A DNA stretch of 64,000 nucleotides from Nitrospirillum amazonense. GTDB taxonomy: Bacteria > Pseudomonadota > Alphaproteobacteria > Azospirillales > Azospirillaceae. The notes under the pieces were generated by a model. That model was not told the DNA's origin. It searched no databases and saw nothing but the letters and a program-made list of their open reading frames with translations. Every line of letters begins with the position of its first letter. Position 1 is the stretch's first letter. The position numbers were made by a program, and so were the translations under genes. The DNA lies in assembly GCF_007828035.1 (NCBI RefSeq), contig NZ_VITV01000004.1, positions 635,559 through 699,558 of the forward strand, read 5' to 3'. Below, one piece after another: positions 54,865 to 63,781 of the stretch.

Positions 54865-55596
54865 ATGGGTGACAACTCCTACTTCTTCGAAATCATCATC
54901 TTCGCGATGATCGCCGTGTTCCTGGCCTATCAGCTGCACAAGGCGCTGGGCCGCAAGACGGGGGAGGAGCGTGAGCGCCCCAACCCCTTCACCGCCGTCC
55001 CTCCCGCGCAAGGGCCGACCACCCAGGGTCAGCAGGGCCAGGGTCAGCAGGGCGTGCGCCCGCCGCCCTTCCAGGGGGTGCAGCCCAAGGTGATCGAGGG
55101 CACCGCGCGCGACGTCACCCCGCCCGACTACGACGGCCCGCTGTCGCTGGAAGCCGGCCTCGCCCGCATCCACCAGGCCGATCCCAGCTTTGACGAGCGG
55201 CGTTTCCTGAAGGGCGCGGAAGGCGCCTTCGGCATCATCGTCGACGCCTTCGCCCGGGGCGATACCGGCGCCCTGCGCCCGCTGCTGGCCGACGCCGTCT
55301 ACAACGACTTTGCCAAGGCCATCGAGGCGCGCGCCCGGGCGGGCGAGACGCTGGAGGCGCACATCCAGGCCTTCGACACCGTGGACCTGGTGCAGGCCCG
55401 CCTGCTGGAAGGCCAGGCCCTGTGCACGGTGAAGTTCATCACCCACCAGACCAACGTCACGCGCGATGCCCAGGGGCGGGTGGTGGACGGCGACGCCGAG
55501 CATCCGGCCGAGGTGGTGGACATCTGGACCTTCGCCCGCGACACCAAGTCGTCCGACCCCAACTGGCGCCTGGTCGAAACCCGCGTTCCGCATTAA
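54865..55596 (+). CDS. Tim44/TimA family protein
   Basis: A 243-residue membrane-anchored protein: one N-terminal helix (FFEIIIFAMIAVFLAYQLHKALG), a Pro/Gln-rich linker with repeats of QQGQG, and the Tim44-like domain (about 105-243: FDERRFLKGAEGAFGIIVDAFARGD ... VDIWTFARDTKSSDPNWRLVET). Alphaproteobacterial relatives (TimA) are related to the mitochondrial import motor part. It precedes mltA as in many alphaproteobacteria. Confidence 0.93.
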   Translation: MGDNSYFFEIIIFAMIAVFLAYQLHKALGRKTGEERERPNPFTAVPPAQGPTTQGQQGQGQQGVRPPPFQGVQPKVIEGTARDVTPPDYDGPLSLEAGLARIHQADPSFDERRFLKGAEGAFGIIVDAFARGDTGALRPLLADAVYNDFAKAIEARARAGETLEAHIQAFDTVDLVQARLLEGQALCTVKFITHQTNVTRDAQGRVVDGDAEHPAEVVDIWTFARDTKSSDPNWRLVETRVPH

Positions 55597-55711
55597 GCGG
55601 GCGAATGGCGGCGCAAATCGCGATGCGCGCCGCATCCGGTGTTTCCTTCCGGCGGCGATCCGTTTTAAGGTCCGGCTCGACCTGACGATCCAGCCGCCCA
55701 GCGAGGAACCA

Positions 55712-56938
55712 TTGCCCATACCGTGCCGGCCCGTTTTCGCCCGCGCGGCGCGCGGCGTGGCGGGCGCCCTGCTGCTGCTGACCACCGCCTGTTCCCTGTT
55801 CACCTCCGAAGAGCCGCCGCCGCCGGCCCCGGCGCCGGGGGCCAAGCTGGTGCTGCAGCCGGCCGCCTATGCCGACCTGCCCGGGTGGCAGGCTGACAGG
55901 GTGGTTGAGGCCGTGCCCGCCATCCTGCGTTCCTGTGACAAGATGCTGCGCCAGACCTCCGGTGTCGCGGGCAAGCCCCAGGACTGGAACGCCCCCTGCT
56001 CGGCCCTGAAGAACCTGCCGCCGGGGAACGAGGCCATGGCCCGCGCCGCGCTGGAACGCTGGTTCCAGCCCTGGCGCGCCACCGACAACGGCAATCCCGA
56101 GGGTTTGTTCACCGGGTACTATGAGGCGGAACTGCGCGGCAGCCGCACGCGCCACGGCCGCTACACGGTGCCGCTCTATCGCCGTCCGCCCGACCTGGTG
56201 ATGGTCGACCTGGGCGAGTTCCGCGACAGCCTGAAGGGCCAGCGCATCGCCGGCCGGGTGACGGACGGCAAGCTGAAGCCCTACGAGGACCGCCGCCGTA
56301 TCGATGCCGGCGCCCTGACCGGCAAGGGGTTGGAGCTGGTGTGGCTGGACGACGCCGTCGATGCCTTCTTCCTGCACATCCAGGGCTCTGGCCGGGTGGT
56401 GCTGGAGGAGGGGGGCGAGATGCGCGTGGCCTATGACGGGCAGAACGGCTGGCCCTATGTCGCCATCGGCCGCCAGATGGCGGCGGATGGCAAGCTGGAC
56501 CGCGACGCTGTCACCATGCAGTCCATCCGCGCCTGGTTGGCCGCCAACCCGGCGCAGGCCCAGGCCACCATGGAAGGCAACCCGTCCTACGTCTTCTTCA
56601 AGCCGCTGGAGGGGGACGGCCCCCTGGGCGCCCAGGGCGTGGCGCTGATCCCCGGCCGCTCGCTGGCGGTGGACCATACCTACGTGCCTTACGGCCTGCC
56701 CGTCTGGCTCGACGTCACCGACCCGGAGGACGGGGACAAGCGCCTGTCCCGCCTGATGGTGGCGCAGGACACCGGCGGCGCCATCCAGGGACCTGTGCGC
56801 GGCGACGTGTTCTGGGGTCACGGGCGTGAGGCGGAGAGCCGCGCCGGCGTGATGAAAAGCCGGGGCGGCTATTGGCTGCTGCTGCCACGCACGGTGACGC
56901 CGGCCAACATTGCCGCCGGGCCCGGACCGTCTTCATGA
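55712..56938 (+). CDS. mltA: membrane-bound lytic transglycosylase MltA
   Basis: A 408-residue lipoprotein that cuts peptidoglycan glycan strands. The TTG start at 55712 follows GAGGAA and gives a lipoprotein signal peptide with lipobox LTTAC. The MltA domain holds GYYEAELRGSR, FFLHIQGSGRV, YVFF; the C-terminal 3D domain has MVAQDTGGAIQGPVRGDVFWG, where the Asp residues are catalytic. Its stop overlaps the smr gene start. The frame is open far upstream in the shadow of tim44, not used. Confidence 0.93.
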   Translation: MPIPCRPVFARAARGVAGALLLLTTACSLFTSEEPPPPAPAPGAKLVLQPAAYADLPGWQADRVVEAVPAILRSCDKMLRQTSGVAGKPQDWNAPCSALKNLPPGNEAMARAALERWFQPWRATDNGNPEGLFTGYYEAELRGSRTRHGRYTVPLYRRPPDLVMVDLGEFRDSLKGQRIAGRVTDGKLKPYEDRRRIDAGALTGKGLELVWLDDAVDAFFLHIQGSGRVVLEEGGEMRVAYDGQNGWPYVAIGRQMAADGKLDRDAVTMQSIRAWLAANPAQAQATMEGNPSYVFFKPLEGDGPLGAQGVALIPGRSLAVDHTYVPYGLPVWLDVTDPEDGDKRLSRLMVAQDTGGAIQGPVRGDVFWGHGREAESRAGVMKSRGGYWLLLPRTVTPANIAAGPGPSS

Positions 56939-57513
56939 GCCGCCAGCGCCGCAGTCCGACGTCGGAGGAAATCCGCCTGTGGCGTGAGGTCATGCGCGAC
57001 GCCGCCCCGCTGCGCCGGGGCGCTCCCCTGCCGCCGCCCCCGCCCGCGCCGGTGGCGGCCGCCACCGCCGTGCCCGCCGCCCCGCCGCTGGCGTCGGCGC
57101 CGGCGGCCAAGCCCGTTCCCGCCGCCCCTCTGGTCCATCCCCCGCTGGTCTTCGGCGCCCGCGCCGGTCTGGACCGCCGCACCGACGACCGCTTGCGCCG
57201 GGGCCAACTGGTCATCGATGGCCGGCTGGACCTGCACGGCATGACCCAGGCCGAGGCGCACGGCGCCCTGAACGCCTTCGTCGCCCGCGCCCACCGCGAG
57301 GGTCGGCGCACCCTCCTGGTCATCACCGGCAAGGGCTCCGGCGGCGGCGTCCACATGGGCACCGACCGGGAAAAGGGCATCCTGCGCGTGGCGGTGCCCC
57401 GCTGGCTGGGGGAGGCGCCCTTGCGCCCCCTGGTGCTGGCCATCCGCCAGGCCCAGCCGCAGCATGGTGGTGGCGGCGCGCTCTACGTGCTCCTGAAGCG
57501 GCAGCGTCCATGA
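56935..57513 (+). CDS. Smr domain protein
   Basis: A 192-residue protein: a basic N-terminus (RQRRSPTSEEIRLWREVM), a Pro/Ala-rich linker, and the Smr domain at about 90-190 with the family marks LDLHGMTQAEAH and VITGKGSGG. Smr domains bind or nick nucleic acids. It overlaps mltA (ATGA) and xre (ATGA) and so is part of one operon. Confidence 0.93.
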   Translation: MSRQRRSPTSEEIRLWREVMRDAAPLRRGAPLPPPPPAPVAAATAVPAAPPLASAPAAKPVPAAPLVHPPLVFGARAGLDRRTDDRLRRGQLVIDGRLDLHGMTQAEAHGALNAFVARAHREGRRTLLVITGKGSGGGVHMGTDREKGILRVAVPRWLGEAPLRPLVLAIRQAQPQHGGGGALYVLLKRQRP

Positions 57514-57863
57514 CCCCCTTCGGCCAGCGGATGCGTGAGCTGCGTGAGCAGCACGGCCTGGCCCTGAAGGACATGGCCGCCGCCCTGCACATCTCCTCCG
57601 CCTACCTCTCCGCCTTGGAGCACGGTCGCAAGGGCACGCCCTCGCCCATGCTGGTGCGCCAGATTTGCGGTTATTTCGGCATCATCTGGGACGAGGCGGA
57701 GGAGATGGAACGCCTGGCGCAAATGTCCGACCCCCGGGTGGTGGTGGACACCAGCGGCCTGCACCCCAAGGCGACCCTGGCCGCCAACCGCTTGGCGCAG
57801 CGCATCGGCAAGATGGACGAGGCCACGTTAGATCGGCTGCTGGCGCTGATCGGGCCGGCCTGA
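57510..57863 (+). CDS. XRE-family helix-turn-helix regulator
   Basis: A 117-residue protein: MRELREQHGLALKDMAAALHISSAYLSALEHGRKGTPSP is a clear helix-turn-helix, followed by ICGYFGIIWDEAEEMERLAQMSDP and a short helical tail. Relatives follow mltA-smr in many alphaproteobacteria. Its target is unknown. The start overlaps the smr stop. Confidence 0.93.
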   Translation: MTPFGQRMRELREQHGLALKDMAAALHISSAYLSALEHGRKGTPSPMLVRQICGYFGIIWDEAEEMERLAQMSDPRVVVDTSGLHPKATLAANRLAQRIGKMDEATLDRLLALIGPA

Positions 57864-58039
57864 CCAGATGCCCTCTTTCCCGCCGCTGCTTCATGCGACG
57901 AAACGGGCTGCGCGGCGAAACGGGGCAGCCCTGCAGTCGATTCCACTCGAACCGGGCGGGGCGCTCGGTTTAGAATGTTTATAGTTTCCCGTCTTTACCG
58001 GCGGCCGGTTCACCATTTCCGTCTTTTGGGAGCGTCCCC

Positions 58040-58462
58040 ATGCCATCGCGTCTTGAACAGCTTTGCATCCAGAAGGGCCTCAAGATGACCGAGCAGCGGC
58101 GGGTGATCAGCCGCGTGCTGTCCGAGGCCATGGACCATCCGGATGTGGAGCAGGTGTACCGCCGCGCCGTGGAGATCGATCCCAACATCTCCATCGCCAC
58201 GGTCTACCGCACCATGCGGCTGTTTGAGGAAGCCAACGTCATCGAGCGGCTGGACTTCGGCGACGGCCGCGCGCGGTACGAGGAAATCCGGGATGAGCAC
58301 CACCACCACCTGATCGACCTGCAGTCGGGCGAGGTGATCGAGTTCCGCAATGAGGAGCTGGAGCGTCTGAAGGAAAAGGTGGCGGCGGAGCTGGGCTATG
58401 AGCTGATCGGCCACCGCCTGGAACTGTATGGCGTGCCGCTGAACCGCGCCAAGCGCTCCTGA
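58040..58462 (+). CDS. fur: Fur family metal-responsive repressor
   Basis: A 140-residue regulator. Winged helix: RLEQLCIQKGLKMTEQRRVISRVL ... ISIATVYRTMRLFEE; metal-binding region DEHHHHLIDLQSGEVIEF with three or four His and downstream Glu. The Cys pairs of the structural zinc site are absent, as in alphaproteobacterial Fur/Mur proteins, which may answer to Mn2+ or Fe2+. AT-rich sequence before the start (57970-57985) could hold the promoter. Confidence 0.93.
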   Translation: MPSRLEQLCIQKGLKMTEQRRVISRVLSEAMDHPDVEQVYRRAVEIDPNISIATVYRTMRLFEEANVIERLDFGDGRARYEEIRDEHHHHLIDLQSGEVIEFRNEELERLKEKVAAELGYELIGHRLELYGVPLNRAKRS

Positions 58463-58473
58463 GGTTCCATCCC

Positions 58474-58683
58474 ATGGCTTGCCGCGAGGATGCCACGTCC
58501 GACTGTTGCCGCCCCGCCGTCGTGCGGGCGTACCAGGAGATGCGCGGCAAAGGCCAGCCGGAGAAGTTCTGCCTGGAGGCGGCGATCACCGTCTACCGCT
58601 GGCACCACCCCAGCCCGGACGACCTGCCGCCCGAGGTCATGGCCATGGTGACCGGCTGGGTGCACGACGGCCTGCGGCACTGA
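58474..58683 (+). CDS. small hypothetical protein
   Basis: A 69-residue protein: MACREDATSDCCRPAVV then YQEMRGKGQPEKFCLEAAITVYRWHHPSPDDLPPEV. Three Cys near the N-terminus and one later suggest possible metal binding. No family recognised. GAGG precedes the ATG; 11 bp after fur and 16 bp before the next gene, so likely co-transcribed with fur. Confidence 0.65.
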   Translation: MACREDATSDCCRPAVVRAYQEMRGKGQPEKFCLEAAITVYRWHHPSPDDLPPEVMAMVTGWVHDGLRH

Positions 58684-58699
58684 GCGGGCAGGGAAGGGC

Positions 58700-58915
58700 A
58701 TGGAAACGGTGTTCGACTGGCATGCCGACCCGATCGACCGCTCCACCCCAATCACCGCCGGCTATCGAGCCACCCAGAACGTGCGGCGCTTCTTACGCCG
58801 GGAGTGCGGGGAGCATTTTAGGTTCGACCGTCCCTTCATGGCCTGGATGAAGGCCGCCGTGGGGCGGACCATGGGCGATGCCGCCGATGAATGGCTGCGG
58901 CGGGACCGGGCCTGA
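58700..58915 (+). CDS. DUF6434 family small protein
   Basis: A 71-residue protein. WHADPIDRSTPITAGYRATQNVRRFLRRECG and FDRPFMAWMKAAVGRTMGDAADEWLRR match the DUF6434 family of short proteins. Function unknown. It lies behind fur and a small hypothetical gene. Confidence 0.8.
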   Translation: METVFDWHADPIDRSTPITAGYRATQNVRRFLRRECGEHFRFDRPFMAWMKAAVGRTMGDAADEWLRRDRA

Positions 58916-59039
58916 CCGGCGTGGGTGACGTCCGTCACCCTGGCAGCACCCTGCCCCTGCGCCCCTTGCACTGGTCAAGGCGTCTGGCCGCCCGTATGGT
59001 CCGGCGCCATCAGCAGCCCCCCAGCAGAGGCGACGCCCC

Positions 59040-60335
59040 ATGATTCCGCGCTACAGCCGCCCCCAGATGGTCAAGATTTGGGAACCGGAGAACCGGTTCC
59101 GGATCTGGTTCGAGATCGAGGCCCACGCCTGCGACGCGCAGGCCGAGCTGGGCGTCATCCCCAAGGAGGCGGCGGCAGCCGTATGGGAGCGCGCCAAGTG
59201 GGACGTGGCCCGCATCGATGAGATCGAGCGCGAGACCAAGCACGACGTCATCGCCTTCCTGACCAACCTGGCGGAGCATGTCGGCCCCGAGGCCCGCTTC
59301 GTCCACCAGGGCATGACCTCCAGCGACGTGCTGGACACCTGCCTGGCGGTGCAGCTGAAAGAGGCGACCGACCTGCTGCTGGCGGACATGGATGCCCTGC
59401 TGGCCGCCCTGGCACGCCGGGCGCAGGAACACAAGTATACCCCCAGCATCGGCCGCAGCCACGGCATCCATGCCGAGCCGGTGACCTTCGGCCTGAAGCT
59501 GGCCGGCCACTACGCCGCCTTCAAGCGCGGCCGTGATCGCCTGGCCGCCGCCCGGGATGAGATCGCCACCTGCGCCATCTCCGGCGCCGTCGGTACCTTC
59601 GCCAACATCGACCCCCGGGTCGAGGAGCATGTGGCCGCCAAGCTGGGCCTGACGGTGGAGCCGATGTCCACCCAGGTGATCCCGCGCGACCGTCACGCCA
59701 TGTACTTCGCCGTCCTGGCGGTCATCGCCGCCAGCATCGACAACCTGGCCACGGAAGTCCGCCACCTGCAGCGCAGCGAAGTGCGTGAGGCCGAGGAATA
59801 TTTCAGCCCGGGCCAGAAGGGCTCGTCGGCCATGCCGCACAAGCGCAACCCGGTGCTGTCGGAAAACCTGTCGGGCCTGTCCCGCCTGATCCGCAGCCAT
59901 GTGGTGCCGGCGCTGGAGAACGTGACCCTGTGGCATGAGCGCGACATCAGCCACTCCTCGGTGGAGCGCGTCATCGCCCCCGACGCCACCATCGCCCTGG
60001 ACTTCGCCCTGTCCCGCCTGACCGGCATGATCGACAAGCTGGTGGTCTATCCGGAAAACATGCAGCGCAACCTGGACATGCTGGGCGGCCTGCACAACAG
60101 CCAGCGCGTCCTGCTGGCCCTGACCCAGGCCGGCATGAGCCGCGAGGACGCCTATCGCGCCGTGCAGCGCAACGCCATGCCGGTGTGGCTGGAGGGCAAG
60201 GACTTCCGCACCCTGCTGAAGGCGGACGCCGACGTGGCCAAGCACCTGACGGCCGAGCAGATCGACGGCGCCTTCGACCTCGACTACCACACCAAGCACG
60301 TCGACACGGTGTTCAAGCGCGTGTTTGGCGAGTAA
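59040..60335 (+). CDS. purB: adenylosuccinate lyase
   Basis: A 431-residue enzyme of purine synthesis: splits SAICAR to AICAR and adenylosuccinate to AMP, both with fumarate release. Signature GQKGSSAMPHKRNPV holds the catalytic Ser; other marks are RYSRPQMVKIWEPENRF, HEFHFVHQGMTSSDVLDT-like VHQGMTSSDVLDT and GRSHGIHAEP (catalytic His). Length and start are normal. Confidence 0.97.
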   Translation: MIPRYSRPQMVKIWEPENRFRIWFEIEAHACDAQAELGVIPKEAAAAVWERAKWDVARIDEIERETKHDVIAFLTNLAEHVGPEARFVHQGMTSSDVLDTCLAVQLKEATDLLLADMDALLAALARRAQEHKYTPSIGRSHGIHAEPVTFGLKLAGHYAAFKRGRDRLAAARDEIATCAISGAVGTFANIDPRVEEHVAAKLGLTVEPMSTQVIPRDRHAMYFAVLAVIAASIDNLATEVRHLQRSEVREAEEYFSPGQKGSSAMPHKRNPVLSENLSGLSRLIRSHVVPALENVTLWHERDISHSSVERVIAPDATIALDFALSRLTGMIDKLVVYPENMQRNLDMLGGLHNSQRVLLALTQAGMSREDAYRAVQRNAMPVWLEGKDFRTLLKADADVAKHLTAEQIDGAFDLDYHTKHVDTVFKRVFGE

Positions 60336-60384
60336 GGCGTCCGGCATGAAGACCAGCCTCATGCCGGTATAGGACGCGACCGCG

Positions 60385-60469
60385 TCCGCCGGAGCGTTTT
60401 GGGAAGCGAAGCGGACTGAAACGCGAGGAAGCCAAGCCGGCGGATGCCGGCGCCCGGCGTCTGAGGGAA
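60385..60469 (+). repeat. dispersed ~85-bp palindromic repeat, copy E
   Basis: CCGCCGGAGCGTTTTGGG, AAGCGAAGCGGACTGAAACGCGAGG, AGCCAAGCCGGCGGATGCCGGC, CCGGCGTCTGAGGG. It fills the convergent gap between purB and the DUF1476 gene and is next to a terminator. Confidence 0.8.
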
Positions 60470-60474
60470 CACGA

Positions 60475-60508
60475 AAAAAGGGGCGCTCCCGTATGGGGCG
60501 CCCCTTTT
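60475..60508 (-). terminator. terminator of the DUF1476 gene
   Basis: AAAAGGGGCGC/GCGCCCCTTTT stem with TCCCGTATGG loop; on the minus strand the stem is followed by TTTTTTCG. It lies 27 bases past the DUF1476 stop. Confidence 0.85.
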
Positions 60509-60534
60509 CCTATTCCCCGTGATCCTGGAGCGGA

Positions 60535-60855
60535 TCAGGCGGTCATCATCTGTTCGCGGGCCACTTCCAGCGTGTGCTCCATCTCCTTCTCCACGCGGTG
60601 GGCGGAGATGTCGACGCCCTTGGCGGTGAAGTCGGCCATGATGCGGGCCAGCACGTCCTGGTGGCCGGGCTCGCGCAGGTCTTCCGAGACCATTTCCTTG
60701 GCGTAGGCGGCGGCCTCGTCGCCCGTCAGGCCCAGGTGCTGGGCGGCCCACTCACCCATCAGGCGGGCGCGGCGGACGTAGATGCGGAACAGCAGTTCCT
60801 CGTCATGCTTGAACTTGGCCTCGAAAGCCTGTTCGCGTTCGTCAAAGGTCGTCAT
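60535..60855 (-). CDS. DUF1476 protein (ATP synthase inhibitor zeta subunit family)
   Basis: A 106-residue helical protein: MTTFDEREQAFEAKFKHDEELLFRIYVRRARLMGEWAAQHLGLTG ... AYAKEMVSEDLREPGHQDVL. This is the alphaproteobacterial family that includes the Paracoccus zeta inhibitor of F1-ATPase. The ATG at 60855 follows GAGGAA. It is divergent from the NRDE gene. Confidence 0.93.
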   Translation of the reverse strand: MTTFDEREQAFEAKFKHDEELLFRIYVRRARLMGEWAAQHLGLTGDEAAAYAKEMVSEDLREPGHQDVLARIMADFTAKGVDISAHRVEKEMEHTLEVAREQMMTA

Positions 60856-61011
60856 CGCTATTCCTCGAAGCACAGCTCTGGGTGGTTTCGATTTCCCCCG
60901 GCAGCCTTATATATCGGGTGGTCGCTTGCGGTCTACAGCCCCCGGGGCAATACGCCGCCCCCGGGGCATTTCCCGAAGCGGCGCCAATACTCTGTCAGGT
61001 GCCTTCATCCC

Positions 61012-61797
61012 ATGTGCAGCGTCATCCTTCTCCGCCGTCCCGGCCACGCCTGGCCCCTGATCGTCGCCGCCAACCGCGATGAGATGAACAATCGTCCCTG
61101 GCTGCCTCCCGCCCGCCACTGGCCCGACCGGCCGGAGGTGGTGGCCGGCAAGGATGAGCTGGCGGACGGCAGCTGGTGCGGCCTGAACGACACCGGCGTC
61201 CTGGCCGCCGTGCTGAACCGCGAGGGCTCGCTGGGCCCGGCGGCCGGCAAGCGGTCGCGCGGGGAACTGGTGCTGGAGGCGCTGGACCATGCCGACGCCC
61301 CGGTGGAGGCGCTGTCGGATTTGGACACCCGCGCCTACCGCCCCTTCAACCTGCTGCTGGCTGACAATCGCGACGCCTGGCTGCTGGAACATACGGGGGA
61401 GGCGGGGCGCAACCGGGTGCGGGTGACGCCTATCCCCGAGGGCGTCTCCATGATCACCGCCCGCGGCTTGAACGCCGCGGATTGCCCGCGCACCCGGCGC
61501 TACCGCCCCCTGTTCGCCGCCGCCCCCGCGCCGGATCCTGAGACCGATCACTGGGCGGAATGGGAGATGCTGCTGGCCAGCCGCGTCAGCGGCGCGGGCG
61601 ATAATCCGCGCGAGGCGATGTGCATCGTGACTCCACAGGGGTTTGAAACCACCAGCAGCTCCCTCATCGCCCTGCCGGCCATGGACCGCGCCGGGGTGCT
61701 TCCCCGCTGGCGCTTCGCCGCCGGCCGGCCGGACGAGGCACCTTTCCTTGATGTGGATCTGGGACGCGGGTTTGGGCCGATAAGTCCGACCGTATAG
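61012..61797 (+). CDS. NRDE family protein (TANGO2-like)
   Basis: A 261-residue protein starting MCSVILLRRPGHAWPLIVAANRDEMNNRPW, which contains the N-R-D-E motif and the N-terminal Cys (C2) that may be exposed after Met removal as in Ntn hydrolases. Further marks: DGSWCGLNDTGVLAAVLNR, RPFNLLLAD. Related to human TANGO2; function in bacteria unknown. Confidence 0.9.
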   Translation: MCSVILLRRPGHAWPLIVAANRDEMNNRPWLPPARHWPDRPEVVAGKDELADGSWCGLNDTGVLAAVLNREGSLGPAAGKRSRGELVLEALDHADAPVEALSDLDTRAYRPFNLLLADNRDAWLLEHTGEAGRNRVRVTPIPEGVSMITARGLNAADCPRTRRYRPLFAAAPAPDPETDHWAEWEMLLASRVSGAGDNPREAMCIVTPQGFETTSSSLIALPAMDRAGVLPRWRFAAGRPDEAPFLDVDLGRGFGPISPTV

Positions 61798-61828
61798 GCG
61801 CCCGGCGTGGGGCGAGGGGTGCCTGACA

Positions 61829-61857
61829 TTGTACAGGACCCCATTGCTTGCTATATC
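61829..61857 (+). promoter_or_regulatory. sigma-70 promoter of purC
   Basis: TTGTAC (61829-61834), 17 bases, TATATC (61852-61857). The leader to the purC ATG would be about 90 bases. Confidence 0.7.
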
Positions 61858-61952
61858 CTCGCCATCAGGGCCGGCCCTCGGGCGCGGGCGTTCCGCTATG
61901 CGCACGTCCGCCCGATGCCGCCCGCATCCGTTCGTTCGAAAGAAGTGATCCC

Positions 61953-62711
61953 ATGTCTCGACGCCGGCGGATCTACGAAGGCAAGGCCAAAGACCTGTTT
62001 GAAGGGCCTGAGCCCGGCACGCTGGTTCAGTACTTCAAGGATGATACGTCCCATGAGCACAAGAAGGGCGTCATCACCGGCAAGGGCGTGCTGAACAACC
62101 GCATCTCCGAATACCTGATGACCCGCCTGGGCGAGATGGGGGTGCCCACCCATTTCGTCCGCCGCCTGAACATGCGCGAGCAGCTGGTGCGCGAGGTGGA
62201 GATCATCCCGGTCGAGGTGGTGGTGCGCAATGTCGCCGCCGGCTCGCTCAGCAAGCGCTTCGGCATTCCCGAAGGCACGCAGCTGCCCCGCTCCATCATC
62301 GAGTTCTATTACAAGTCCGACGAGCTGGGCTGCCCCATGGTGTCGGAGGAGCACATCACCGCCTTCGGCTGGGCGGGGCCCCAGGACCTGGACGACATGC
62401 TGTCGCTCAGCCTGCGCATCAACGACTACCTGTCCGGCCTGTTCCTGGGCACGGGCCTGAAGCTGGTGGACTTCAAGGTGGAGTTCGGCCGGCTGTGGGA
62501 CAATGACGAGATGCGCATCGTCCTGGCCGATGAGATCAGCCCGGACAATTGCCGCCTGTGGGACATCAAGACCAACGAGAAGCTGGACAAGGACCGCTTC
62601 CGCCAGGACCTGGGCAAGGTCGAGGAAGCCTACCAGGAAGTGGCCCGCCGCCTGGGCATCCTGCCCGAGGGCGGCCCCGGCGACGTCAAGGCGCCCAAGC
62701 TGATGCAGTGA
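61953..62711 (+). CDS. purC: SAICAR synthetase
   Basis: A 252-residue enzyme joining CAIR and aspartate in purine synthesis. N-terminal [37 protein letters not shown], and the ATP/metal site [10 protein letters not shown] and [15 protein letters not shown]. Length normal. A promoter lies about 100 bp upstream; a strong terminator separates it from purS. Confidence 0.96.
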   Translation: MSRRRRIYEGKAKDLFEGPEPGTLVQYFKDDTSHEHKKGVITGKGVLNNRISEYLMTRLGEMGVPTHFVRRLNMREQLVREVEIIPVEVVVRNVAAGSLSKRFGIPEGTQLPRSIIEFYYKSDELGCPMVSEEHITAFGWAGPQDLDDMLSLSLRINDYLSGLFLGTGLKLVDFKVEFGRLWDNDEMRIVLADEISPDNCRLWDIKTNEKLDKDRFRQDLGKVEEAYQEVARRLGILPEGGPGDVKAPKLMQ

Positions 62712-62720
62712 AGTTCCGGT

Positions 62721-62750
62721 CCCGGGGGCGATTTCGCCCCCGGGCCTTTT
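62721..62750 (+). terminator. terminator between purC and purS
   Basis: A 10-bp perfect stem CCCGGGGGCG/CGCCCCCGGG with ATTT loop, then CCTTTT. It lies 10 bases after the purC stop and 44 bases before purS, so it could partly uncouple the two genes. Confidence 0.8.
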
Positions 62751-62793
62751 CATATCCCTCGTTTTGCGTAGAACCAACCAGGAAGCATCGATC

Positions 62794-63033
62794 ATGAAGG
62801 CCAAGGTTACCGTCACGCTGAAGCACGGCGTCCTCGATCCCCAGGGCAAGGCCATCGGCCACGCCCTGCAGACCCTGGGCTTCGACGGCGTGGGCGAAGT
62901 CCGTCAGGGCAAGCTGATCGAGCTGGACCTGGAAGAGACCGACCCCGCCAAGGCCAAGGCGGCGGTGGAGTCGATGTGCCAACGCCTGCTGGCCAACACC
63001 GTCATCGAGAACTACGCCATCGAGCTGGTCTGA
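62794..63033 (+). CDS. purS: phosphoribosylformylglycinamidine synthase subunit PurS
   Basis: A 79-residue PurS, the small dimer that couples PurQ (glutaminase) and PurL. KAKVTVTLKHGVLDPQGKAIGHALQTLGFDGVGEVRQGKLIELDL and ANTVIENYAIEL are typical. purQ and purL, usually next, are not here: a convergent tetR follows at 39 bp. So the purCSQL order is broken at this point. Confidence 0.95.
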   Translation: MKAKVTVTLKHGVLDPQGKAIGHALQTLGFDGVGEVRQGKLIELDLEETDPAKAKAAVESMCQRLLANTVIENYAIELV

Positions 63034-63072
63034 GTCCCGGTCCGGGGCGGCGCCCGGCCGCCCCGGTGCCCC

Positions 63073-63696
63073 TTATTCCGTCGGTTTCAGGCCGGCGATG
63101 AAATAGCCCAGCGCCCGGTCGAACGCGGCGTCCGGGCTGTCGCTCAGGACGCCGGCCATCGCCGCCGCCATCAGCGGCGCGTCGGGCCCCACCTCCGGCA
63201 GGGTCTGGCCGGCGCGGTCGGGCGCGTCCGTGGCCCGCGCCTGTTCCTCCAGCACCCATCCCACGACGAAGCGCGACAGCGCGATCATGATGCACAGCGC
63301 GTCCGCCGGGGCGAAGCCGTGCCGGCACAGCAGGCCCACCTGCGCCTCCGCCAGCGGCATCTGTTCCGCCAGCGGGCCGGTGCCGGCGTGCACGCGGGCG
63401 CCGTCGCGATAGGCCAGCAGGGCGTGGCGGAAGCTGCGGACGTTGAGCGTCAGCCACGCCCGCCAGTCCGTCTCCCCCTCCGGTGGCCACACATGCTTGT
63501 GCTGCGCCAGCATGGCCACGGCCATGGCGTCCAACAGCGCGCGCTTATTACGGAAATGCCAATACAGGGTGGGCGACTGCACGCCCAGGCGCGCCGCCAG
63601 CAGGCGGGTGCTGAGCCCGTCCATCCCCACCTCGTTCAGCAGATCCAAGGCCGCGCGCACCACCGTGTCGCGGGTCAGTTTGCCCTCTGGCCGCAT
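63073..63696 (-). CDS. tetR: TetR-type repressor of the adjacent efflux gene
   Basis: A 207-residue regulator. Helix-turn-helix: [54 protein letters not shown], which is the classical TetR(A-E) pattern ([22 protein letters not shown] in known ones). The C-terminal domain has the layout of the tetracycline-binding TetR_C family. ATG at 63696 follows GGAGG. It is divergent from a tetA-like gene over two tet operators, so it should be released by a tetracycline-like drug. Confidence 0.92.
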   Translation of the reverse strand: [207 protein letters not shown]

Positions 63697-63714
63697 GCCA
63701 TCCTCCATTCGCGC

Positions 63715-63763
63715 TTGACTCTCTATCATCGATAGGGAAAATGCAACTCTATCAGTGATAGGG
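63715..63763 (+). promoter_or_regulatory. two tet operators and the tetA -35 box
   Basis: CTATC-ATC-GATAG (63723-63735) and CTATC-AGT-GATAG (63749-63761), both close to the Tn10/RP1 tet operator core CTATCAxTGATAG, centres 26 bp apart. TTGACT (63715-63720) just before the first operator is the likely -35 of tetA, the same build as in Tn10. Confidence 0.85.
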
Positions 63764-63781
63764 ATTTGAAGGCGTGGCGTC

